12,294 nucleotides of DNA from Gammaproteobacteria bacterium (GTDB lineage: Bacteria > Pseudomonadota > Gammaproteobacteria > Thiohalomonadales > Thiohalomonadaceae): NCBI GenBank assembly GCA_026193675.1, contig JAPHSO010000178.1, positions 1 through 12,294 on the forward strand. Direction: 5' to 3'. Below the pieces are notes generated by a model that worked only from the letters and a program-made list of their open reading frames with translations, was not told the origin of the DNA and searched no databases. The translations under genes and the position numbers were made by a program. Positions 1-7,500 of the stretch are shown one piece after another. The stretch's first letter is position 1. Each line of letters opens with the position of its first letter.

Positions 1-1
1 C

Positions 2-469
2 TATGGACTGGCGCTTGGATTTGAGTCCGATAGCCTGATAGTGGCCCTGTTGATCACCCAGTTCATCGGCTTTCCAGCGGCGCTGGTTTTCGGCAAGATC
101 GGCACCATTCGTGGCCCTAAGTTCGGGATTCAGATCGCCATCGCCATCTACACCCTGATCATCATCTACGCCTACTTCATGGATAGTGAGTTTGAGTTCT
201 ATATGATGGCCGTTGCCATCGGTCTGGTGCAGGGGGGCATCCAGTCCCTGAGCCGTTCGCTCTACACCCGACTGATTCCCAAAGAGAAAAGTGCAGAGTA
301 TTTTGGCTTTTATAATGTGCTTGGAAAATTTGCGGCGCTGTTGGGACCGTTACTGATAGGCTGGACCAGCCTGCTCACCCACGATTCAAGGCTCTCGATT
401 CTTTCACTGATCCCTCTGTTTGCGATAGGGGCCTGGTTACTCACTAAAGTGAAGCTGGAACCTCAGTAA
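2..469 (+). CDS. MFS transporter, UMF1/Atg22-like family, C-terminal part (5' end outside window)
   Basis: The frame is open from the window edge, so the N-terminal half is missing and 155 residues are visible. They form several hydrophobic membrane segments separated by short charged loops. The first runs through LLITQFIGFPAALVFGKIG, and later ones lie around IAIAIYTLIIIYAYF and FAALLGPLLIGW. The cytoplasmic segment GGIQSLSRSLYTRLIPKEK followed by AEYFGFYNVLGKF is characteristic of the UMF1/Atg22-like branch of the major facilitator superfamily. Members sit in the inner membrane; the substrate is not predictable. A GTG at position 41 is internal and is not the start. The tRNA-His gene follows 72 bases downstream with no strong terminator between them. 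The family call is good, the substrate unknown. Confidence 0.85.
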   Translation, partial: YGLALGFESDSLIVALLITQFIGFPAALVFGKIGTIRGPKFGIQIAIAIYTLIIIYAYFMDSEFEFYMMAVAIGLVQGGIQSLSRSLYTRLIPKEKSAEYFGFYNVLGKFAALLGPLLIGWTSLLTHDSRLSILSLIPLFAIGAWLLTKVKLEPQ

Positions 470-541
470 TCGCCAAAATCTGCTTCCATTTTTTCTCAAA
501 CTGCGCCACAATACGCGCCGCTGCTAAAACAGCATCTCAAT

Positions 542-618
542 GGTGGGCGTAGTTCAGTTGGTAGAGCCCTGGATTGTGATTCCAGTTGTCGTGGGTTCGA
601 GTCCCATCGTCCACCCCA
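542..618 (+). tRNA. tRNA-His, anticodon GTG
   Basis: A full cloverleaf can be drawn. The acceptor strands GTGGGCG (543-549) and CGTCCAC (608-614) pair with one G-U. The additional 5' G at 542 faces the discriminator C at 615, the hallmark of tRNA-His. The anticodon stem CTGGA/TCCAG encloses a loop with GTG at 576-578. The TΨC arm contains GGTTCGAGTCC. The CCA end is encoded at 616-618, as is usual in gammaproteobacteria. The sequence is very close to the E. coli tRNA-His. Its 3' half and about 30 bases of downstream flank recur in degenerate form at 3781-3858. Confidence 0.97.
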
Positions 619-648
619 TATTTAGAGCGGCTCACAAGGATAGTGACC
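571..648 (+). repeat. Intact copy of a direct repeat (tRNA-His 3' half plus flank), attachment-site-like
   Basis: This is the upstream member of a direct repeat whose second member is 3781-3858. The first 50 bases (571-620, from the anticodon arm through the CCA end) match the other copy at 46 of 50 positions. The next 28 bases, outside the tRNA, match at about 20 of 28. Both flanks keep a small hairpin just after the tRNA. A repeat of a tRNA 3' end in the same orientation, with the intact tRNA at one border, is the usual footprint of tyrosine-integrase insertion. The homology beyond the CCA could instead mean plain segmental duplication. Confidence 0.6.
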
Positions 649-713
649 ATTCACATTTTAACCTTTCCAAATACTTTCCCAAGATCATTTGGAACAAAAG
701 GCTCTAATTCTTA

Positions 714-735
714 GGGTCTAATACCCAGATTTTTT
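714..735 (+). terminator. Possible rho-independent terminator after tRNA-His
   Basis: A four-pair stem GGGT (714-717) and ACCC (723-726) with a five-base loop is followed by AGA and six T residues (730-735). It lies between the tRNA-His gene and the converging cytochrome gene and faces the right way to end tRNA transcription. The stem is short, so this is only a candidate. Confidence 0.3.
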
Positions 736-752
736 GGTTGTATCTTTCTCTA

Positions 753-1553
753 TCAATCATCATCGTCGTCATGCTCATCATCATGATCGCGACGCCTGTA
801 ACGTTCGGAATCTATCGCACGTAATCCTCGTGCATCGAAATCTTTCGAACGCCAGATGCGCTTCGCTTCATCTTCATCGCCACTACGATGACACTCAGTA
901 CAATTCTCGTAGTCCCGGATACCCTCTTCCACATGCTCCTCACGTATCTTGGAACGAGAGTGCTCGTGACAGCCATAGCAGGTGTAGTTGGTGTAGTCGT
1001 CATCTATGTGACAGGTAACACAATCGGTGTCATGGTCCCGGTCAAAACGGAAGTATTTATCGTGATCCAGAGTGGCAGGCATCCAGGCATCCTGGCTGTG
1101 GCACTGTCCGCAGTTGGTCTTGGTCTTCTGATGGAGGTCATCAACTGGAGCGGTGTGGCAACTGTCACACTGTTCCTGCAGAGTGGACTCCAGCAGCTCG
1201 TGGGAGAACTGACTGATGGGGCGGAAAGCCTGCACTCCCCTGTGATCACTGTGGCAGGAGACACAATCCTCTTCAACAAGCTTCTGGTGGAAGGCGACGT
1301 TCTTCTTCTCCTTAGCAATATCCAGCCCCTTGGTGGTCTTCAGACCGATCTCTTCCACCTTGTGGCAGGCGATGCACTTCGCAGCTCTGCTACCGATAAA
1401 AGGGGTGTGGCAGGCGAAGCAATCTGTAGCCAGTTCAGCATGCGCATCGATGGGCTTTCCCGGACTTATCATGAGGTGGGGATAGATTATTGCCAGCAGA
1501 ATCAGAACAATCAGATTTAGTGCAACGATGATAATGATGCTGTTATTTTTCAT
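753..1553 (-). CDS. Membrane-anchored octaheme c-type cytochrome (class III/cytochrome c3-like)
   Basis: The 266-residue product has eight CXXCH heme-binding motifs, beginning at residues 45, 60, 97, 129, 148, 178, 192 and 218. Extra histidines (for example H89, H104, H118, H141, H164 and H174) could be distal ligands. Residues 5-24 are strongly hydrophobic and end in Tyr-Pro-His with no clear cleavage site, so the protein is probably held in the inner membrane with its hemes in the periplasm. I chose the ATG at 1553 because a GGTGG motif lies about eight bases upstream; an in-frame ATG at 1559 is nearly as good. Any start further upstream would add residues encoded inside the preceding gene. 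The C-terminus is an Asp/His tail, DHDDEHDDDDD. As the last gene of a three-gene redox operon it is the likely periplasmic electron acceptor; its final partner is unknown. Confidence 0.88.
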   Translation of the reverse strand: MKNNSIIIIVALNLIVLILLAIIYPHLMISPGKPIDAHAELATDCFACHTPFIGSRAAKCIACHKVEEIGLKTTKGLDIAKEKKNVAFHQKLVEEDCVSCHSDHRGVQAFRPISQFSHELLESTLQEQCDSCHTAPVDDLHQKTKTNCGQCHSQDAWMPATLDHDKYFRFDRDHDTDCVTCHIDDDYTNYTCYGCHEHSRSKIREEHVEEGIRDYENCTECHRSGDEDEAKRIWRSKDFDARGLRAIDSERYRRRDHDDEHDDDDD

Positions 1554-1567
1554 TTTCATCTCCACCT

Positions 1568-2146
1568 TTATCGCCACTGCCAGAAAAGAAAGATACTCAG
1601 AATATGGGCGATGCCCAGTACAGCAAAGGCCAGTGTGATCGGCAGGTGCACCGCGCGCCATTTTTTCATAAGGTCAAAGGTGGTGGCATCCCAGAACAGC
1701 TGCTTTTCGACCGCCTCATCAGATAGGCCCTGTTGCGAATAGGTCTCCCGCTTATCGGCCATAAAACGGCGCGAGCGATCCAGCAGGTATTTGCCGGTCA
1801 TGCCGCTAATAACGTTAACTAGCATGGCAGCCAGTGCTAGCCACGGCAGGATAGTGTAAATGTGGATGCCGGCATGCACCAGGATCATCAGCGCACCAAT
1901 CCAGGTAAGGGTTTCATGCAGGGTGAGTAGCGTTTTGGGTTTACCAAAACTTATCTTTTTGCGTTTGCGCATCGAGTATAGAAACGACAGCAGGATTAGC
2001 AGGGTACCGGGAATGCCAAGCCATCGTCCGATCCAGACCAATCCGAACTGGTGTAGCATGGCATCGGTGATAATGGTTGCCAAAATCAGCGCACCGAATA
2101 TCTTCAGGAAGGGGATGACTTCTTTACGTATGAGTGATCGATCCAT
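1568..2146 (-). CDS. Cytochrome b-like membrane protein (ferric-reductase-like heme domain)
   Basis: The 192-residue protein has four to five hydrophobic helices, at about 12-32, 44-58, 78-98, 100-116 and 168-188. Histidines at the helix ends and interiors (H77, H91, H95, H167, H181) are placed as expected for bis-histidine ligation of b hemes in a small helical bundle. This resembles ferric-reductase-like or DUF4405-type cytochrome b proteins. A soluble loop (about 122-163) separates the last helix. I chose the ATG at 2146: it begins 11 bases after the stop of the reductase gene, whereas the longer start at 2200 would overlap that gene by more than 40 bases. The gene ends 14 bases before the octaheme cytochrome start. 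Inferred role: electron transfer across the inner membrane from the reductase to the periplasmic cytochrome. Exact family and heme number are uncertain. Confidence 0.78.
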   Translation of the reverse strand: MDRSLIRKEVIPFLKIFGALILATIITDAMLHQFGLVWIGRWLGIPGTLLILLSFLYSMRKRKKISFGKPKTLLTLHETLTWIGALMILVHAGIHIYTILPWLALAAMLVNVISGMTGKYLLDRSRRFMADKRETYSQQGLSDEAVEKQLFWDATTFDLMKKWRAVHLPITLAFAVLGIAHILSIFLFWQWR

Positions 2147-2157
2147 TGTTATATTCT

Positions 2158-3450
2158 CTATGCGTCCAATGTAATGTCGCCCTTGGGCGTTGATATGCAT
2201 AACAGACAGTGTCCTGATGCCACATCTGCATCTGGTTCTTGATTATAGTCAACATCGCCAACTTTGATAGCAGTCTGGCAACAGCCGCAACTGCCGGCAC
2301 GGCAGCCCGACTCAACCTCGATATTGTTGGTCTCGGCAAACTCCAGTAGTGATCCCGAGGAGGGATCCCAGGGAAGGCTTTTACCACTTTTGCTGAAGGT
2401 GATGGTGATGGGCTCTGCGGTGGTCGCTTCCGGTGCACTCTTTTCGTGCTTGATCAACGTCGCAGGTCCAAAGGATTCGTAGTAGATATCACCACTATCG
2501 ACCCCCCAATCCTTCAGTCCGGGAACCAGACTCTCCATCATCGGTTTGGGACCGCAGACATAGAACTGATAGCGCATCAATTTGAGGGTGGCCCGTAGCA
2601 GCGGAATTCCAACCCGGTCGCTGTGTCGGTAATCGACGCCTTCCGCATCACTCTCATTGGGTATGCTGTAGCAGAGATGCAGATGGAAGTTGTCGTGCCT
2701 ATTGGCAAGTGTCTGCAGGTGCTCCTTCATGATCACCTCATCACCGTTACGTACCCCGTAATAGAGCCACACCTCCCTGTTTATATCGCTCTCCAGTACA
2801 GTGTTGAGGATACTTAACATCGGGGTGATACCGATACCACCTCCAATTAGTACAATAGGCAGAGGATCATCATCCATCAGATGGAAATGACCGGATGGTG
2901 CCTTGACTTGAAGTCGACTGCCCTCTTCTACATGGTCATGAAAAAAATTGGAGGAGAGGCCGGGCTGCACATCTGGGCGATCAGCTGGAGCGGAAACTCG
3001 CTTTATCGATACCCGATAGTAGTCGGGCCGAGGAGCATCGGATAGGGAGTAGCAACGCACAACCGTTTTTGGTTGATGTGTAACCGGATCAAGAATCGAT
3101 AATTTAAAGGTGAGAAACTGTCCCGGCCTGAAGGTGGGTAACTGCTTACCATCGACCGGTACCAGATAAAAGGAGCAGATATCGTTATTGCCATCCTCCA
3201 TCACCCGATGTTGAACGATGAACTCTTTGAATCCATCCCATGCCAGATCAGTAGTAGCTTGCTCTGATGTAATTGACTCAACTACAGGTGGAATCGTAAC
3301 TTGAGGCGTGGAGATATACTCTTTCGTACCCGCACGCTCTCCTAACTCCAGATATTGACCTCTACGGCGATAGAGCCCTATCAGTACCACAACAGCGACC
3401 TGAATCAGAATCGCGGCAAGAATGATTAATGCTAAGTTTCCGGTTGTCAT
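2158..3450 (-). CDS. Membrane-anchored FAD/NAD(P)H reductase with C-terminal 2Fe-2S ferredoxin domain
   Basis: The 430-residue protein has four visible parts. Residues 5-27 are one membrane helix followed by an arginine cluster, which suggests a cytoplasmic body. A ferredoxin-reductase FAD domain carries RCYSLSDAP (132-140). An NAD(P)-binding domain has GGGIGITPM (203-211) and YVCGPKPMM (297-305). The C-terminal plant-type [2Fe-2S] domain (about 347-430) has cysteines C383, C388, C391 and C418 in the CX4CX2C...C pattern. The layout resembles NqrF, Hcr and flavohemoprotein-type reductases with an added ferredoxin domain. AAGGTG lies four bases before the ATG at 3450. It is the first gene of a compact operon with a cytochrome b-like protein and an octaheme cytochrome, so it probably passes electrons from NAD(P)H into that chain. 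The family is secure; the physiological acceptor is inferred. Confidence 0.88.
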   Translation of the reverse strand: MTTGNLALIILAAILIQVAVVVLIGLYRRRGQYLELGERAGTKEYISTPQVTIPPVVESITSEQATTDLAWDGFKEFIVQHRVMEDGNNDICSFYLVPVDGKQLPTFRPGQFLTFKLSILDPVTHQPKTVVRCYSLSDAPRPDYYRVSIKRVSAPADRPDVQPGLSSNFFHDHVEEGSRLQVKAPSGHFHLMDDDPLPIVLIGGGIGITPMLSILNTVLESDINREVWLYYGVRNGDEVIMKEHLQTLANRHDNFHLHLCYSIPNESDAEGVDYRHSDRVGIPLLRATLKLMRYQFYVCGPKPMMESLVPGLKDWGVDSGDIYYESFGPATLIKHEKSAPEATTAEPITITFSKSGKSLPWDPSSGSLLEFAETNNIEVESGCRAGSCGCCQTAIKVGDVDYNQEPDADVASGHCLLCISTPKGDITLDA

Positions 3451-3924
3451 AATTCACCTTTTTCAGCACCCTTTTCTGTATTAACAGGCAGGGCTGAGCA
3501 TTGCCTTTACAAAAACTATAGCACCGCTTCCTTAAACGAACCTGAATAAAGAGATTGTTGTGGCTATGTAGGCAACACCAATGACTGTCTAAGGGGGAGG
3601 TGGTCATGGCCCCTGTTAGAAACTGATGGTATGTAGTTAAGGATGATCCACCATTTTTTACTGTGCGTGCTCCAAATGGTGTCGGAATAAAATTAGCTAA
3701 CTTATTGATAGTTTTGGCTGATTTAGGTGGGAAATATTCAGACTAAAAGTGTAATTTATTGATTAATAATAGTTTCGCGCGAATTGTGATTCCCGTTGTC
3801 GTGGATTTGAGTCCCATCGTCCACCCCATATTGTGAAAGGCTTACAAAGATTGTGAGCCGATCAAGCATATAAGGTTCAAAACGATCTCTTGATCATCTT
3901 TTCTGAGTTTACACAGGAAATCAC
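3451..3924. other. Intergenic region with operon leader and tRNA-His fragment; no supported gene
   Basis: This 474-base gap separates the minus-strand redox operon from the plus-strand lipoprotein gene. It should contain the promoter of the redox operon, but I see no convincing -35/-10 pair: TATAGT occurs on the minus strand about 65 bases upstream of the reductase, without a good -35. Bases 3690-3780 are AT-rich and contain TTATTGAT twice (3702-3709 and 3756-3763), immediately before the degenerate tRNA-His 3' half at 3781. A 39-codon open stretch at 3627-3743 has no start codon or ribosome-binding site. A seven-pair inverted repeat, GATCAAG (3860-3866) and CTTGATC (3889-3895), precedes the lipoprotein gene. 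Confidence 0.6.
3781..3858 (+). repeat. Degenerate tRNA-His 3' half (attachment-site-like remnant)
   Basis: Bases 3781-3830 repeat the anticodon arm, variable region, TΨC arm, acceptor 3' strand and CCA of the tRNA-His at 542-618, with substitutions at 3782, 3794, 3805 and 3808. The 5' half of the tRNA is absent: upstream of 3781 there is AT-rich sequence, not a D-arm or acceptor 5' strand, so no functional tRNA can form. The change at 3794 breaks an anticodon-stem pair. Similarity continues for about 28 bases past the CCA and includes a hairpin GGCTTAC/GTGAGCC at 3839-3859. Together with 571-648 it brackets the redox operon. Confidence 0.85.
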
Positions 3925-4392
3925 ATGGTCTCTCATATCAGTGCAATTGAAGTTATGATGGCAGCTATGAGAATAAAAATAGTCACTCTTCTGTTGGTTC
4001 TGCTTTTTGCAGCCTGTTCCGACGCCCCTCCCGCAGAGGTGGCGATCGCAAGGAATATCGAGGCGATTCAGAACGCCATTGAGGAGAAGAACCGTTCCGA
4101 TGTGATGGAGCATATCGCTGAAGATTTCACCACCGGCAGTTATCTTAATAGGGAAGAGCTGGGAAAAATGCTGGTCCTTCAATTTTTAGCCCATAACAAA
4201 ATCACCGTGACTATTGTGAAAAGTGATATCCAGCTTGAACCGGGCCATACCGATATAGCCAATGCATTACTCTCGGTAATTGTCACCGGCGCTACCCGAC
4301 TTATTCCCAACGATGGGCGCATCTATCAAGTCTCTGCCAGATGGCAGCAAAATAATGGTGAGTGGATGCTAAATCGGTTGAGTTGGGAGTAA
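3925..4392 (+). CDS. Small predicted lipoprotein, NTF2/SnoaL-like fold possible
   Basis: The 155-residue product has a positively charged n-region (MRIKIV), a hydrophobic stretch and the lipobox-like sequence LLFAAC, giving acylation at Cys31 and leaving a roughly 125-residue mature lipoprotein. The mature part alternates helices (ARNIEAIQNAIEEKNRSDVM) with strands and ends in WQQNNGEWMLNRLSWE. This pattern is common in NTF2-like or SnoaL-like nuclear-transport-factor folds, but no catalytic motif is visible. I chose the ATG at 3925 because AGGA lies six bases upstream; an internal ATG at 3967 would give a more typical signal peptide but has no good ribosome-binding site. It stands alone between the tRNA fragment and the kinase operon. 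Its role is unknown. Confidence 0.72.
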   Translation: MVSHISAIEVMMAAMRIKIVTLLLVLLFAACSDAPPAEVAIARNIEAIQNAIEEKNRSDVMEHIAEDFTTGSYLNREELGKMLVLQFLAHNKITVTIVKSDIQLEPGHTDIANALLSVIVTGATRLIPNDGRIYQVSARWQQNNGEWMLNRLSWE

Positions 4393-4540
4393 TTTTCTTT
4401 TTAGTACAGTTATTAATGGAAATTCATCTCTTCAGCAGCTAAATTTAGGATTCTACAAGCAGAAAGCTATAGGGTATCTGTTTACCGGTGACAGTGATCG
4501 CATGAGTGGATTAGATACCAACAATTAAAAAGGATCTTAT

Positions 4541-7500
4541 ATGCAACAGGCTTTGCACCAACTATCTAGACTCCTTTGCCTGGGGATTCTCTTTGCAATG
4601 ATGGCCTCCTCGGCATCAGCTCAAACCCGATCATCCGGTTACAGTGAAGACAGCTTCACCTATCCTTCTCAGAAAAGTTTTCAACTCAATGAGAGTGAGC
4701 AGGCATGGCTGGACAGCCACCCTAACATTCGTATCGGCACGATGAATGCGTGGCCGCCAATGGACTTTGTCGATAGCCGAGGGGTTGCTCAAGGAATAGG
4801 CGCACGATTCATTGAAGCGCTGAACCGACGTCTTAATAACGCAATCGAAATTGTTCCCGGCTCATGGGCTAAAATTAATGCCGATGTGAAGGAGGGACGC
4901 CTGGATGGATTAATGGGGATCACGCCTCGCTCAGAACGTGAAGAGTATTTTCATTTCACCAATCCCTACGTTACGGTCCCTCATGCAATTTTTGCCCGCA
5001 ATGACTCTCCTTATCTGAAAGGCCTTGCGGATCTCCGGGGAAGAAAGGTCGGTATTGAGAGGGACTTTTTTATAGTTAAAGTGCTTCGTGACGGGTTTCC
5101 ATCAGTTGATATCAGAGAGTATGGGTCAACCAGTGATGCTTTGGATGCACTGGCGAAAGGGGAGGTGGATGCCTATGTTGGGAATCGCGCAGTGGCGAGG
5201 TATGTTATCGAAAAGGAGCTCATCTCCAACATACAGCAGTATGGCAAGATTAATGAAACAGCATCTGTTAATGCGATTGGGGTAAGAAAGGATTGGCCCA
5301 TATTGAGGGATATTCTGCAGAAGGCTCTCAATTCACTAACGGTGGAGGAGATGCGCGCCATCATGCAGGAGTGGGTGGATATCCCTAAATCCTCTTACGG
5401 TCTGCTATTAACTGAATCAGAGGAGCAGTGGCTCGAATCTACAGCGGTTATAAGAGTTGGAGTCATGGATGCCTGGCCCCCTTTTAATTTTACCGGCAGT
5501 GATGGCAAGCCAGAGGGAATTGGCAGAGACATCGTTGCGGCAATCAATCAGCGATTGGATGGCAAGTTGAAACTTGTCCCCGGGGCGTGGAATGAGATTT
5601 ACGATGGGGTACAAGATCAGCACCTTGATGCCATTATGGATATTACCCCCAAGCCTGCGCGTGAAGAGTTCTTCAATTTCACCAAGCCATATCTCAATGT
5701 GCCTCATGTCATCGTTGCACCAACTACTACCTCCTACATCGCCAATGAGGATGGCTTGGTAGGCAAGGTGCTGGCGCTGGAGAGTGGCTTCGGCAACGTC
5801 AAATATTTCAAGCAGAACTACCCAGAGGTGACAATTAAAGAGTACCGGGATACGGCTCATGCCCTGGGAGCAGTGGTGCGTGGTGAGGCTGATGCCTATG
5901 CGGGTAATCGTGGGGTGGCGCTCTATCTGATAGAAAAGGAGCTGATGACCAACCTGAAGATTCATGGTCGCCTACGCAAGAGTGGTTCGATTCTTGCCCT
6001 TGGAACACGTAAGGACTGGCCCGTTCTGAGGGATATTCTGCAGAAGGCTCTAGATGATATTACCCATATCGAGTATCGGACTATTCTGGGCAAGTGGGTC
6101 TCTCCAGAAAGGGATGGCTCTGATGAGGTTAATCTTTCATTAAGTGAGAAGCGGTGGCTTAAGGCGCATCCAGTTATCAAGATGGCGTTTGATGAGAACT
6201 ATCCCCCCTATAGTTTTCGGGATGAGTGGGGAGAGATGGTCGGCATTGCAGTCGATTTTGCCGAAGAGTTGGCGCAGCGGATCGGGATAAAAATCGATAT
6301 CTATCCAGATGGTGAGTGGAAGAGGCTCTATGCGGCTGCACAGCAACGCAAAGTTGATGTGATTGCCACACTGGTTAAACGAGAAGAGCGTGAGGAGTGG
6401 TTTAAGTTTACCCAGCCTTATATCTCACTCGCGCAATATATTATTACGCGTAATGAAGATCTGAAAATTCTGAATAGTCCTGAACTGCTCTCAGGAAAAA
6501 CTGTTGCTCTGGTTAAAGGTTATTCGATGACCCAAGTACTTCTGGAAGAGGTGAAAGAGATTACCCCTTACTATGTAAATAATCTTACAGAGGCGCTTGA
6601 GGCGGTTTCCACGGGTAAGGCCGATGCCACTATCGGGGCGATTGGCATGTCTCATCACATCATTATCGAAACCGGGTTGATGAACATTGGCTTTGCAGCC
6701 CTCTACTCAAAGGGGCAATCTGAACAGCGTTTTGGCGTACGCAATGATTGGCCTGAACTGGCCACTATTCTCAACAAGGCACTGCAGTCACTCACCGATA
6801 AAGAGGTGATCAATATCTTTGGCCGCTGGAGTCAACCAGAGGTGGCACAGGCTGAGGCGGCACTGTTTGACGTCATTGTCGATCTAACTGATGAGGAGCG
6901 GGCCTGGCTGAAAGAGAATCCGGTGATTCGCACCGCCTCAGATCCAAACTGGGCTCCAATTGAGTACGCTGATGATGAGGGGAATTTTCAGGGGATCTCA
7001 ACCGACTACTTGAAGCAGCTAGAGTCACTTCTGGGGATTACATTTGAACAGGTTAAAGGGCAATCCTGGCAGGAGATGATCAAGAGCTATAAAAAAGGGG
7101 ATATCGATCTATTTTCATCGCTTGGACGTACACCTGAACGCGAAAAGCAGTTCTATTTTAGTGAGAGCTATATTAACTTTCCTATCGCTATTTTTAGCGG
7201 TCCAGAGGTTCCATACATTGGCGACCTGAAAGAGCTGAGAGGTAAAAGGGTGGGCGTGGTTGAGGGTTATGCCGCTCAGGAGAAACTGGCTATTGAGCAT
7301 CCCGGTATTTGGCTGGTTCCTGCGGCTACTCCTGTAGAGGCGTTAGAACAACTATCAAGGGGAGAGGTCGATGCCTATGTGGGTAATATCCTTGTAACCA
7401 GCTACTACATAGGGAAACTGGGTTACACCCACCTCAAGGTTGTGGGCGAGACGCCATATCATTATGAGCAGGCTATGGGTGTGCGTAAGGATTGGCCGAT

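Noticed and set aside
484..512. Possible promoter for tRNA-His (CACAAT at 507-512 with a GC-rich discriminator after it)
   Set aside because: The -10 matches only four of six positions and the -35 region does not resemble the consensus.
665..694. Inverted repeat TTCCAAAT and ATTTGGAA with a 14-base loop after the tRNA-His
   Set aside because: The stem is A-T rich, the loop long and there is no following T-run on either strand; too weak to call a terminator.
888..1520. Long plus-strand open frame (210 codons) opposite the octaheme cytochrome gene
   Set aside because: The minus strand has eight regularly spaced CXXCH motifs and operon context; the plus frame shows no domain pattern and is a shadow of it.
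3627..3743. A 39-codon open stretch on the plus strand reading FTVRAPNGVG and continuing, just inside the tRNA fragment
   Set aside because: It has no start codon or ribosome-binding site and no family I can recognise; it could be a gene remnant of the presumed element, but this cannot be shown from the sequence.
3860..3900. Inverted repeat GATCAAG and CTTGATC followed by a T-rich stretch
   Set aside because: The 22-base loop and interrupted T-run make a terminator or operator doubtful; mentioned only in the intergenic description.
5417..5965. 182-codon minus-strand open frame inside the kinase gene
   Set aside because: It lies entirely within a well-supported flytrap domain and has no recognisable motif or ribosome-binding site.
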